The notes below the pieces were generated by a model that was given only the letters and a program-made list of their open reading frames with translations, was not told where the DNA came from and searched no databases. Positions 15,001 to 29,701 of a DNA stretch of 64,000 bases are shown here, piece after piece. Positions within the stretch are counted from its first letter, which is position 1. Every line of letters starts with the position of its first letter. A program made the translations under genes and the position numbers. Source of the DNA: Atrina japonica (lineage: Eukaryota; Mollusca; Bivalvia; Pterioida; Pinnidae); contig BROG01000128.1 of NCBI GenBank assembly GCA_030159075.1, positions 1,044,501 through 1,108,500 on the forward strand, written 5' to 3'.

Positions 15001-18000
15001 AATTAGAAATTTTAGTTGAGGATTTAATTTTGTTATTTTTGTTGGTAACCAAAAACCTTGAAAATAAATCCATGACAAAAACTTTTATTTGAATGATGGA
15101 AAGTAGGATATCTGTAAGTCGGTGAAAATTAAAGCCACATTCTAGGGAGTAATGTTCAGAAATTAACTTTTCTGTGCTCACTTAAATGCATATTTGCATT
15201 TACTTAAGTTGTACTTTTTTTAGGTCACCTGAGCTAAAGGCTCAGGGTGACCTATTGCGATCGTCTTTTGTCTGTTGTCTTCTGTCGTTAACATTTACAC
15301 ATTTTCGACTTCTTCTAAAAAAGCAGTGGGCCAATTTTAACCACATTTGGGATATAGCATCCCCATGTGAAGCCGCATAAAGTTTGCAAATGAAAAATGG
15401 ACTGGACAAATAAGGGCCTTAAAAGGGGCCAAAAGGACCAAAACTTGGTACATCTTTAAAAATGACTTTCAAATTTTGTATGTATGATGGTTGAGTCACT
15501 ATCTATAAAGTTTGCGAATGAAATTGAAATCTGTCCATAAATGAATCACTAGGGAGCACTTCAGTGACACAGGGTACAGTTATATTACAAATTGTTTAAT
15601 AACTCAAAACTGATCGACTTTCTGTATACAAAGATATATGAGAAAGTTGTTATCTCAATTATCTGAGAATCATTTTGACAAAATTTCAAGGTCATGGGGC
15701 CAAAGGTCAAGGTCACAGGCACCTAAGTAAATAGAAAATATAAGATTTTTTTGTTTAATTTTTGACATTTTTGACTACTTCTCCAGAACCCCAATTTGAA
15801 CCAATCATGACAGGAAGTATAACCATGTAAAGCTGCATAAAGTTTTCGAATGAAAAGGGGCTAGGGCCAAAGAAAGCTGTCATGGCTATAAATAGAACGA
15901 ATGAGTCTGCAGATATTTTTGATTTACATGTAATACATATATCTCCAAAATTATGAATGCTAGAGAAAAAACCGTTACCTTAAAATGAGCAGCTTGTAAA
16001 AAGCTACAGTGATTTCATTTTGGTGGAAATTGTTGGATCGACCTTTATGTGAGTTATTTTTCCCTTTTTTGTGAATTTTTCATGATTTTGTATGTTTTTT
16101 GACATTAGAAAAAGTATGAAAAGTATAATAGATAGAGTAAAAGTGAAAGAATAAAAAATGTTCAGCATGCAAAGATCTACAAAATAGTCAATAGGGCTGA
16201 AATTGTCAAGTTGCTCCTTATGGGAGTTATTTCCCCTTTTAAGTGGATTTTTCATGTTTTTGGATGTTTTTTGACATTATCTTGAAAAGTATAATAGCTA
16301 GAATAAAAGTGAAAGAAGCAAAATTGTTTGGCATGCAGATCTACAAAAAAGTCAACAGGGCCAAAATTGTCAGGTAACCCCTTATGGGAGTTATTTCCCT
16401 AATTTGAACAAAACTTGACAGGAAGTATAACCATGTAAAGCTGCATAAAGTTTTCGAATGAAAAGGGGCTAGGGCCAAACATGGCTATCATGGCTATAAA
16501 TACATGTAGAATGAATGAGTCTGCAGATATTTTTGATTTAATACATATACATGTATCTCCAAAATTATGAATGCTAGAGAAAAAACTGTTACCTCAAAAT
16601 GAGCAGCTTGTAAAAATCTACAATTATTTCATTTTGGTGGAAATTATTGGATCGACCCTTTTTGTGAATTTTTTATGTTTTTGGATTTTTTTTGACATTA
16701 TCTTCAAAAGTATAATAGCTAGAGTAAAAGTGAATGAAGCAAAAATGTTCAGCTCGCAAAGATCTAATATAAAGTCAAAGGGCTGAAATTGTCGGGTTGC
16801 CCCTTATGGGAGTTATTTCCCCTTTTTTGTGAATTTTATATATTTTTGAAGTTTTTTGACATTATTGTGAAAAGTATAATAGGTAGAGTAAAAGTGAAAG
16901 AAGCAAAAATGTTCAGCTTGCAAAGATCTAAGTAAAAGTCAATAGGGCTGAAATTGTCGGGTTGCCCCTATGGGAATTATTTTCCCTTTTTTTGTAAATT
17001 TTATATATTTTTGGATGTTTTTTGCCATTATCTTGAAAAGTATAACTAGGTAGAGTAAAAGTTAAAGAATCAAATGTGTTCAGCAAGCAAGGATCTACAA
17101 AAAAGTCGAAATTGTCAGGTCGTTCCTTATGGGAGTTATATCCCATTTTAATGGATTTTTCATAATTTTTGACAGCTTTTTCCTATTATCTTGAAAAGTA
17201 AGCCCATTGGGCTACTTGTTACAGTTCTATTCCAACTAATTAGTTAATTGATCATGGGAAACACCCAACACATTGTTCTACTTGTAACCTTTAAATGATA
17301 TGATAATGATGCAAAATTGAAAACAAGGCCACTTGAAAATAAAAACAAAATCTTCTTGATGTCAAGTACTGACATAATTGCCAATTTTTCATCCATTTTC
17401 AAATTCAGCTCAGACCTTAAAGTTCTTCTTCTGTTGTGTTTTTTTCACAAGTGTAATCATCTTATGCTCCTTCACATACTGCTGTTTCCTGCACTTTTTT
17501 GTTTGTGACACATCATGTTTTCTTAGAAGATGTTTTTTATTTCATCGACATATTCACTGTATGGTAATCATGACAGACATTAAATGGGATTTTGTGAAAA
17601 TGGTGTGATGAGGTGAAGCGAAGCATAACACAAGTTAGATTTTAGTGTAATATACTGCAAAAACAGTCCCGGAGAAGGACAGCTTGAATATTGTTTTATT
17701 TAGGTGGATTGATAATATCTAGTGGGTAAATTATGTCGATGAATTCTACCAAGGCCCAAACAAGAAGATAAATCACAGATTAATGAACTATTTCTTCTAT
17801 TTTCATTTTTGTCAAAATGCAAGATGATATTTGTTGGGATTACTTGTAGAATAAATATAACTATCTTATATAAAGTGAAGAGAAATATCTTTGAAATAAA
17901 GTACAGAAGCCTTCACGTTCATTGCAATTACCACACATGGTGACGCTCTTCAATAACTAGGGCAAAATCTGCATGTTCAAAAATAAAATACATTATTGTA

Positions 18001-21000
18001 AAATAAAATTAATTGAATCAAATTTTTATTTACAAAATATAATTGTGCAATCAATTCTTGAAAGAAATGAAAAGAAATTAAAAAAATAAAATAAAAACTT
18101 TGTAATTGTCCATCTGGCACTTTCAAATCAGGATACACATGAGTGTGTTTCTCTAATTTAATCAATGTACAGTGTTCTAGGATTCCCATCTCCCGTCACC
18201 CGTGGCAAGTCAATATTTGAAACGGGAAAGTCAATTTTCAACATCGTATTACCCATGGGCAAGTTAAATAAATAATTTAATAAATACATGCATGAATTTT
18301 TTTTATTACTGACTGTAAATTTGTTTTTCTTATATGAAATAAGTCGGCATTTCAGTACGAATGCGGTCAATGTTTCTCTGCTTCGTGGCACCGGGAAATC
18401 CCATCACTGCATTTTTAGAACTAAAATAGATATGATCCCTAATGATAAAAAATAATTTTATCATCCAATGAAAATTCAGATTTTAATTTTTCCCGTATTG
18501 CTCTTCATTTTCCGATTTCCATCTTGAACAAGGTAAACTATCAAAAGGAAAACTTTGGCAACTTAGAAATAGAGGACAATTTTGAAAACTAAAGAATAGA
18601 AAAAGATGACTTGCATTTAAAACAAGTATATTTTCTTCATTTAAAATTTCATATCATTATTCAGCCGGAAACATGTATCCATCTGAAACGAAAAGCATGA
18701 TGACTGGAACTTGGGAGAAAGTCCGTCATTTTGACACGAACATCGAGGCGACAGAATCATCGCACCAGTTAGCTTTGTAAATGTATATTAGGCTTACTTA
18801 ACGCTGTAAATTATAATTTTCTTATTTAACATTAACATTTAACATTAATTAAACATTGATAGATCTATTGAAATCTTTCAAAGTATTTAGAAAAACGTAT
18901 ACATGGAAAATTTAATCTGTTTCAGTTTATTGGTATAAATCATTACACACCAGGTGTAATGTATGTAAATAAGTTTCTGAGTGAAAAGTAATTTTATCAT
19001 AAACATCAGCTGTTTTACAGCTCTGCCATTTAGTCGTTCTCTAGCATATTGTTTTTAGGTCTACTGTTTTATTTTTCAGCATGTCGTGAGAATCAAAGTA
19101 GATACATGTACATCACTTGCTTCATCAATTCATATTTAGAATTCAATTGATATTAAAAGAGCTTTTGAGCAACTCAAAAAATTTAATTTAATTTGGGTAA
19201 TAGAGTGCTAGATTTACTAGTCGTTTAGGCTATTCAGTTTGACTGCTTTTGGTGCCATTGGGCCCCTGTTGCTGTTCAGCTGAATGATGACCAACTTTCA
19301 ACAAATCAAAAAAGAGTTTGATGTTCTATCAGGGCAGTTTTTTTAGCTTTTGAATAGCAAGTAACATATTTGGCAATTAATTAGGCTTTTTGGGGGAAGG
19401 GCTTTAAAGTTCAGAAAATGACAACATCAGCTTACAGTATTTTATGATCGGTAGATGTTATACACAATCTGTACACAATACACAACACAGACACAAATCA
19501 TAAAGTATGAAACCTTGGCTTTTTCCATTTGAATTCTTGTAAATGGGTGTTCAATTGTGGTGTGACGATCACAGTCAAGGAAGACAAACATTAAACAACA
19601 CTTTACTATAAATAATCTTTAAAGAAGTGCAAGTTTTCGACATGCATTTCCTTTATATTTTTTCATTTTAAAAGGATTATATGAAATTTGTTTCCTATGA
19701 CTTTTAATTATTACAAGTTATATCACAAATATATAAATTCAAAGAGCAATTATGCGAAAATTCATGTACAAAATAAGTCAGGGAAAGTTAAGTTGGGTTG
19801 TGGGAAAGTCATTTTCAAGTATGAACTTTCCCTTGTAAAGTTGAAAATGCAGGAAAATTCTAGAACACTGAATATATAGGGTTTAACATATGAACAAAAT
19901 GCTCAGATTGTGTCAAGTGCTTTACATAAATAGAGAAACGATGCATAGTTAGGAATGTGTGTTGTACAGGTTGTAACTCCTGTAAGGTCAAGTGTGTTTT
20001 TGAAGAGTTAGATGTTTTCCCGCACACATGCTTGTTGGTGAAAGATATATATTACCTGTACATTTCCATATACCTGAATTCATCAGATAAAAAATTCAGA
20101 ATTGTAACTCTGTGACAAAACAGTCCTCTGAAGTGTGGGGAGAAATAATCAAACATGGATGTGTTAAGTGGCTAATTCCTAGGGAAACCTTTACTTTAAA
20201 CTAGACAACCAGGTTCTTACCACTCATGTAAAAATTTCCCATCATACCCATGTAAAATTCTATTCTTCTTCTAATCATTTAAGAAAAATATCAGTAACCA
20301 TAGATTGTAACTATCGGGTTGTAGGATGATTGCATTATACACAAGTGAAAACATGAAACCAGAAAGATTACATACATGTATTTAAGATATACATAATAAT
20401 TAGATCATCAACATTAACAATATTGGTTTGTTGTATCCTGAGAATTAGTGTGTGTCCCATAGGCATATCATTATCTTCTTTTTATTTTGATATATAAATC
20501 AGAGTTACGTTTTGATTTTACATAAGAAAAAGAAAAAGTCAACAAAACAGTTTAAAAAGGTTGGGGTCAGGGCATTTTTAGGTGACTTGGTCCTGTCACA
20601 TTGATCAAATCTTTTTCTCTGTGTGTGTGGGGGGGGGCTTAGATAGACAGAACAGCATTGTATTACCTCATCCAGGAAACAGATCTTTGTCTTTTGTACA
20701 TATATTTGTTTACAAAATTGTGATGTGTTCATCAAAGCATATTACCGGTACTCAGCTGCTCAAATATTGGATTCATCAACTTCTCTTATTGTGTGACTTT
20801 ACTTAAATATCAATACAAGTTTCCACATTTTCCTAACTAAATAATGTTTTTATTTAATTCAGTTCTACTTCAAAGATGTGAAGTTCATAGAATCACAGGA
20901 ACAAAAACTAACAGTCTGTAATACTGGTCAGGTAAGTAAATGCTGACTTCATTATGTTGGACATACTGTCTATGTATAAAAGTTGTCAGTTCATAACATT

Positions 21001-24000
21001 GGACATACTGTCTATGTATTAAAGTTGTTAGTTCATAACATTGGACATACTGTCTATGTATTAAAGTTGTCAGTTTGTAACATTGGACATACTGTCTATG
21101 TATTAAAGTTGTCAGTTCATAACATTGGACATACTGTCTATGTATTAAAGTTGTCAGTTTGTAACATTGGACATACTGTCTATGTATTAAAGTTGTCAGT
21201 TTGTAACATTGGACATACTGTCTATGTATAAAAGTTGTCAGTTCATAACATTGGACATACTGTCTATGTATTAAAGTTGTCAGTTTGTAACATTGAGCAT
21301 ACTGTCTATGTATTAAAGTTGTCAGTTTGTAACATTAGACATATTGTCTATGTATAAAAGTTGTCAGTTCATAATATTGGACATACTGTCTATGTATTAA
21401 AGTTGTCAGTTTGTAACATTGGACATACTGTCTATGTATTAAAGTTGTCAGTTTGTAACATTGGACATACTGTCTATGTATTAAAGTTGTCAGTTCATAA
21501 CATTGGACATACTGTCTATGTATTAAAGTTGTCAGTTTGTAACATTGGACATACTGTCTATGTATTAAAGTTGTCAGTTTGTAACATTGGACATACTGTC
21601 TATGTATAAAAGTTGTCAGTTCATAACATTGGACATACTGTCTATGTATTAAAGTTGTCAGTTTGTAACATTGGACATACTGTCTATGTATAAAAGTTGT
21701 CAGTTCATAACATTGGACATACTGTCTATGTATTAAAGTTGTCAGTTTGTAACATTGGACATACTGTCTATGTATAAAAGTTGTCAGTTCATAACATTGG
21801 ACATACTGTCTATGTATTAAAGTTGTCAGTTTGTAACATTGGGCATACTGTCTGTGTATTAAAGTTGTCAGTTTGTAACATTGGACATACTGTCTACATG
21901 TAAAAGTTGTCAGTTCATAACATTGGACATACTGTCTATGTATTAAAGTTGTCAGTTTGTAACATTGGACATACTGTCTATGTATAAAAGTTGTCAGTTC
22001 ATAACATTGGACATACTGTCTATGTATTAAAGTTGTCAGTTTGTAACATTGGACATACTGTCTATGTATTAAAGTTGTCAGTTTGTAACATTGGACATAC
22101 TGTCTATGTATTAAAGTTGTCAGTTTGTAACATTGGACATACTGTCTATGTATAAAAGTTGTCAGTTCATAACATTGGACATACTGTCTATGTATTAAAG
22201 TTGTCAGTTCATAACATTGGGCATACTGTCTATTTATAAAAGATGTCAGTTTGTAACATTGGACATACTGTCTATTTATAAAAGATGTCAGTTTATAACA
22301 TTGGAAAGTTTACTGTCTGCTTGTAAAAGTTGTCAGTTCACTATGTGGGACATACTGTCTACATGTAAAAGTTGTCAGTTCACTATGTGGGACATACTGT
22401 CTACATGTAAAAGTTGTCAGTTCACTATGTGGGACATATTGTCTACATGTAAAAGTTGTCAGTTCATAACATTGGACATACTGTCTATGTATTAAAGTTG
22501 TCAGTTCATAACATTGGACATACTGTCTATGTATTAAAGTTGTCAGTTCATAACATTGGACATACTGTCTATGTATTAAAGTTGTCAGTTCATAACATTG
22601 GGCATACTGTCTATTTATAAAAGATGTCAGTTTGTAACATTGGACATACTGTCTATGTATAAAAGTTGTCAGTTCATAACATTGGACATACTGTCTATGT
22701 ATTAAAGTTGTCAGTTCATAACATTGGACATACTGTCTATGTATTAAAGTTGTCAGTTCATAACATTGGGCATACTGTCTATTTATAAAAGATGTCAGTT
22801 TGTAACATTGGACATACTGTCTATTTATAAAAGATGTCAGTTTGTAACATTGGAAAGTTTTACTGTCTGCTTGTAAAAGTTGTCAGTTCAATATGTTGGA
22901 CATACTGTCTACATGTAAAAGTTGTCAGTTCACTATGTGGGACATACTGTCTACATGTAAAAGTTGTTAGTTCACTATGTGGGGCATACTGTCTACATGT
23001 AAAAGTTGTCAGTTCATTATGTGGGACATACTGTCTACATGTAAAAGTTGTCAGTTCACTATGTGGGACATACTGTCTACATGTAAAAGTTGTCAGTTCA
23101 CTATGTGGGACATACTGTCTACATGTAAAAGATGTCAGTTCATTATGTTGGACATACTGTCTACATGTACAAGTTGTCAGTTCATTATGTGGGACATATC
23201 ATCTACATGTAAAAGTTGTCAGTTCATTATGTGGGACATATCATCTACATGTAAAAGTTGTCAGTTCATTATGTGGGACTTACTGTCTACATGTACAAGT
23301 TGTCAGTTCATTATGTGGGACATATCATCTACATGTAAAAGTTGTCAGTTCACTATGTGGGACATACTGTCTACATGTAAAAGTTGTCAGTTCATTATGT
23401 GGGACTTACTGTCTACATGTAAAAGTTGTCAGTTCACTATGTGGGACATATTGTCTACATGTAAAAGTTGTCAGTTCATTATGTGGGACATACTGTCTAC
23501 ATGTAAAAGTATGTCAGTTCATTATGTGGGACTTACTGTCTACATGTAAAAGTTGTCAGTTCATTATGTGGGACATACTGTCTTCATGTACAGGTTGTCA
23601 GTTCATTATATGGGATATACTGTCTACATGTACAGGTTGTCAGTTCATTATGTGGGACATACTGTCTACATGTACAATGTACATGTACTGTGTTTGCCAG
23701 TACATAAGGGGGAAAATAACATGGAGCGAAAATAACCCTGTATACAGTATTGCCATCCTTCAGTTCTGTGATTGTATCGTTTTTATATCCAAGTCACTCT
23801 ACTTTTCATTTTCAATTGATAGGTTCCTGTTGAGTTTGAATTTATAAAGAAACCAAATGAGTCAAGTTACTGTAAACCATGGATGAAAGTTTCACCTTGT
23901 AGATCTGTGATAATTCCAGGTGAGTATCTACCTGTAAATTTGATCTTATCTGGTAAAGATTTTTCGTACAAGAATGCTTTGGTGTTGTAATTACATGTAA

Positions 24001-27000
24001 TTAACAAATGAATGCTTGTCAGGGTGCATTTATAGTATCAGTATGAAGGCCATTTGGGTGACAGATTCTGCTAGGACTCCATGAGTATTGAACTATCTCA
24101 CATTTGGCATCCATATTGACAATAAATGCACTCTGACAAGCATTCATTTGTTATATTTACATATCACAGGGCTCGACATTAACGCTTGTCTGCTTGTCCT
24201 TGTCCAGGTGAAAATTAGCTCGGACAAGTAAATCTTCCTAAGCACTTGTTACAATAATCAGCGATATTTATAATTCGTTATTTCAAACCTTAACTAAATT
24301 GATTTGTATCCATTTTATGTACAGTTTAAAAGTGAAACTTGAATTACTCAGATAAACATCGTGGTAGTTTTATTAAGCCAAGGCCTTATTGCTATGACAG
24401 GCTCAGAACTCCCCGAGTTTTTCCGTGTACTCAGTTAAGCGTTGTCAGCAACCCCATTCAAAAATCAATGTGCCATAGGATTTGCCGAACTACTACTTGC
24501 GCTGTAAAAAGTAGTTACCTGAGATTCAACCATTAAAATACTTCTTTGTGTCTTATTTGAATCTTGTTTCATTCGCATTCTCTCTCCTTATAATTCCTGA
24601 ACTAGGACACCATTCTTTTAATTTGAAAGCTCATTGAAACTAAAATTCAACAACGAAGACAATAAAAAATGCTGTGATGAATTATTATAGTCACGTGACA
24701 TAGGAAGCTTGTTGAAAAGGGGAATTCCCTCAGTTCAGCTTTGCCGATATTGACATTGATACCCATTTTAATTCACGTTATTTAGAAACTGGAATCGATC
24801 ATCATTTCCTTTTTATTCATACAACATCAATTTTTACTTAACTGATAGATTATTTAAAATTTCGAGCTTACTCACAGAAGTAATAATGACCTAGGTGAGT
24901 TATGATAACTCTAAATAACATGAAATTTGCAGAATACTGAAATGGAAAATTATGAAGTTAAAACTTGATAATTTCCTAAATTTTCATATTTGAGCGTATG
25001 TCTGATTGATTTTGAAAATACTTTCTAATCAGATAAACTTTTAACATTATATGATTTTTTCTTCAAATAAATATTGCTGAAATTTATCATATTAATTTTT
25101 GTTTTAATAATTTCTTAATTATAGGCCTACAAGGTAATTCTGCAACTTAAATAATTTAGTGAAAAAATGTCTTCACTGAAAAACCGTGTAGATCTACCAC
25201 AATAGTTACTATTTTTACACTATGCATAAACTTAATTTGCATTTTTTTTTTAATTAATCAGTGAAGATATGTTGAAATACAAATCATGGAAAAAAAATTG
25301 TTGTTTCTGTCCGATAATCTTGTGTATATTATGTCAATTTCCCATTTGGTAAGCTTGTTGTCAAGAGACATTTCACCCCAGAAGTGCCTGTTACTAGCCA
25401 TGCTTGGAAGCCCCAATTAGCAACTGGTATTCAGTCACATAGGACTATGGATTAATTTTGTTCTTCAAGTAATGATTTGTCTGTATTTAAGTGTCTCTTT
25501 ATCTCACATGTTATAGAGAAAAATATACCTCTTAATGCTACTTAAAAAATCAGCAAATTTTCAAGTCTATGTTTCTAGATCCAAAGATTACTGCTAAGTT
25601 GTAAGTACGCATATGGATAGGCCGAATTTCAGCCCTGATTTTAAGAAATTTATTTTTGCTAAAATAAATAAAATGCTTTAAATCATGGCAGAAATTCAGC
25701 CTAGTGTGTGGCAGAACTAAAACAGGTGCTATTGTTAAAGAAATGACCACAGAAACTTCAAGATCAACTTGTGAATTGATGAAGTGTGGACCATTTAGTA
25801 TAACAGTGACAACAAATGATACCCAATAGCTTCAAGGGTTTTCAATCGTTCAACAAAACATTGCGAAAAAATTTGCTGCCTTGTTCTGCCCGGCATTGCC
25901 TTCCTTTTTTTCACTTCAGAACGTAGGCAAGTCTGAAGTAGAGTCCTGTGGTCTTCCAAGAAATAATCACCAAAACGCTTGTGGCCTATGAGAAATTATT
26001 AGCTTTTGAGGCTGCAGTAACCCTGATTTGATTACATATTTTACCTGAAACATGGGTTTGACAACTTATTGGATTACAACTGATAAACAAAATAATGCTG
26101 AAAACTGAAAAAGAAATAAAGAAAGATAAGTTGAAATTGAGAGCAGTTTTAAAACATTCTGCAATCAATCAATCTCCCAAGATCATGCTTCCAATGATGA
26201 GGGTTTGCTTATTATAACAGTGTAGATCTAATTATTTTGAAAAGTGGCAGGTATGGGACATTATCGTAGTGTGTGAATACACATATTGGTTTTTTTCTTT
26301 TTTTTTCTATTAATAACATCTCTATTGTTGTTGTTGCTTTAATTTTTTAGTCGTATGATGAATATTCTCTTACATAGTAGGCCAGATGGTTTTTTTTATT
26401 TTAAGTTTTTAACTTTTAGATTATTATTTTTTTTGTTTTTTGTAATCCTATGATCTTTTTCTTTGTAAATTATGGACAAGTGGATTTGTTATTTGGACAA
26501 GTTACTTTTGACATTACTTGTCCAACTGGACAAGTGAAAAAAAATCCTTAATATAGAGCCCTGTATCATAGTTTTCATATTGAATATTAAACAATTATAT
26601 CTTGGTTTGGTGCCATGTTATGAATGAATTTACATGTTTGTGTGATGTCATATGAGGAACTTCCATTATAGCTAATATATACACCATATAGATTATCACT
26701 GAGCCAATGAGAGACTACTATGGAAAATGTAATTAATTTTGATTAACTTAATTTCAGGTGCACAGTGTGAAGTTTCTATAGAAGTCTATGTAGAGAAGAC
26801 ATCTGTTGGAAAACTTAACAGTATGGAGGACCAGATAGAAGACATCCTAGTTTTACATTTACATGGGGGAAAAGACTTTTTTATATCCTTTACATTGAAT
26901 GTCAGCTGATCTTCTCTTTCTAATGTCTGTCAGTCAAATTCTATATTTACCATAGGTGTGGGAGCCATTGGGATGGGGGAGGGTTGCAGCCCCACTTTTT

Positions 27001-29628
27001 CACATACAAGCAAAATTCTTAAACTTTCAACACATAAGCAATTTTTTTTTAATGTCATTTTATATGTTTCTTGCATAATCAAAAGGCATATGAAAACAAA
27101 TTTTAGATTTGGGAAAACATTCTCATAAAAAAAAGGTTTTCACCTTCTCCACCGACACCCCTTTGCTTTGCTTCCTACGCCACTGTTTATTACTTTTTTC
27201 ACAACAATTTTGTAATCAAGTAGATTGTCTAAATGTAAAAGGTTTTATCTCAGTTATATAGATAACAAAAACCAAACTACCACTGTGACAATGTTGATTA
27301 TTATACCTCTAATATGTATCTTTACTTCTGAATAGTTAAAACGGTATCACATGATGTAAAACATTTTTTCATGTCACCCTGAAACATTTATGTCACCCTC
27401 TATGGCGATTTATGTCACCCTCTCCTGCTCAAAAATGGATGAGGGTACTGTACGTTTTTTTCTTCTAGTAGGCTATGTGGTAATTTGGTGTATATGTATA
27501 TCATTTATATATATATATAATCCTTAAAATAGAGGCTGACAGCCAACAAATTCTGTAGGCTATTTTCAAGAAAAACAGTGCAGTTTGTCTGCTAACTTTC
27601 TCTTCTATTTAGAATAAAATTGCTGATTTCTATCTACACACAAAATATCGATACATTTATACTTAGCGCTTTACAATGCAACCAAATCACTCACAAATGT
27701 GACCATATTTTAGGTTTTGGCAAGTCTTTATTCTAATTCAGTTGCCACATTGCGACCAGTTTTCCCAGGGCCGGAAATCAAAAGTTTGTCCGTTTTCATT
27801 GTGAAATTACATTATCGAAATCATGATTAGAGCGTCTAACTCATGTTGATTACTGTATTAAAAACACGTATGCTGTCATGTTTTCGACTTGAAATTTTCA
27901 AAACAGAACATGATGATATTTTCTTTTTTCTGTCAATTTCAACAGAAGCATCTACCTCTTCAATGGACACTAGCAAATTTAAACGTAGTTAGTGTTACAG
28001 GAATACTGGAACCAAGTTATGGCTAGTGTTCAACGAGGAGGGCGGGCAGACCACAGCCGGAATTGGAAATTTTATCTGTAAATTAAAATCGAGAGTCAAA
28101 CACCCGATTGTTGGACAAAAACGTTATAAATAACTTTATAGGTGTTTGTGTAAATTCTGTCGAAAAGAAACCGGTGTTATAAATTAAAAAATGGAGTTTA
28201 AGTGTGCCTCAATATTAAAGCAACAAATACGAAAAATACAGGCATATGAACACTCCCAGATTTATTTAAAAATGGACAACAGTTAATTATCCTGTTTCAA
28301 ATGGATTAAAAAGTCATGTCAACCTAAAAAATTAATGTTTTATTTCATTTCATCCAGTAGATTTTTTTTTAACAAAAACACATTCATATATATATATATA
28401 TATATTGGTGAGTAAAAGTTTCTGGCTGGCAAATAAAATTTCTGGTTCACTGGCCAAATAAAGACTGAATTTTTTAGTGTTGTAGAGCCCTGATACTGGC
28501 TACTTCACAAAACTTGTCTAACTATTGTAAGGACCTATATATAAGAGATTTAGAAGAAATGTAGATTTCAGTTAGTGCAATCCATATTGACATGTAGTAA
28601 TGCTCAATGTTTTATGTCTTTATCAATTATTTCCTTAATTTACTTACATTACTGTGGGTGGTAATTTTATTCCAAGTAGTTTTGGTTGCTCTATAGAAGC
28701 ATTAGTCCAAATGCATGGCCCTGTGCGAGAAATTCCTATGGAACACTTGATAGAAATAGTAAGATATAAATTTCTCTAATGCTTTTAGCAGATAGTTTTG
28801 TATGCTTTATTCACATTTCGCATCATTTAAATGGCAAGATTAAATATCAATTTCTAAGTCGAAGGCCTATTTAAAAATTTCGGAAATAACACAGTTAATG
28901 CCATTTTAACAAAATGAATTCAGGATGGTGTTTATTATTTTACCTGTGGTTGTATATAATTCATTTGAACATGTAACTTTGTAATCATTTTATTTCATGT
29001 TTCATTTTCTTTTGAAGGAACAATCAGGCAGCTTGTTAAAGAGAGATATGACCCAGGGAGGAAGATTGTATGCCATTCCTAAAGAAATATGGAGACTGGT
29101 AGACCATTTATGGCAGTATGGAAGACAGCAGGTTATTAAAATATTCCAATTTAAAAAAAAAAATTGAACATTTGCATGGCCTTCATGTACTGGATGTTTT
29201 TTAGTACAGAGTATTTATAAATAATGAAATTTACCACCTGTAATACAATGTTATAGAACAGAAAATAACCTTCATGAAATAAACATATCTCTGTAAGGAT
29301 ATCAGAGTTTGCTATATATTTGTCACACAAAAGCATTCTGAGAGTAGTAAGGCAATAGAAGAATATATTGTAACTTGAACTACATCCAGATTTAGACAGA
29401 AATGAGCATGTCTTCTACACTGTTTCATATGTTTTATTTCTTTTAATCAAGAAAAGATGTAAAATCATTTTTGAAAAACTGAATAGTTTTATAGATTTGT
29501 TTTTTTTTTCTTTTAGTGTGACTTGTTTCAACAGCCAGGCATGAATAAAGAGATTAAAGCCATCAGAGACTGTCTTGACACAGGAAAACCAGATACCATC
29601 CGTATCCTTCTTGATAGATATAGATACA

Positions 29629-29701
<73 letters not shown>

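Noticed and set aside
20940..23690. CRISPR-like array
   Set aside because: Units are contiguous tandem repeats without unique spacers, inside an intron of an animal gene.
22834..23847. 337-codon open frame with [14 protein letters not shown] repeats
   Set aside because: It is the 42-bp minisatellite read in frame (42 is divisible by three). It lies inside an intron and has no independent coding support.
28671..28680. GT-AG acceptor CCAAGTAG for exon 13
   Set aside because: It would drop the conserved [10 protein letters not shown] segment and needs a GT donor after GKDFF that is not present. The AT-AC model explains both ends.
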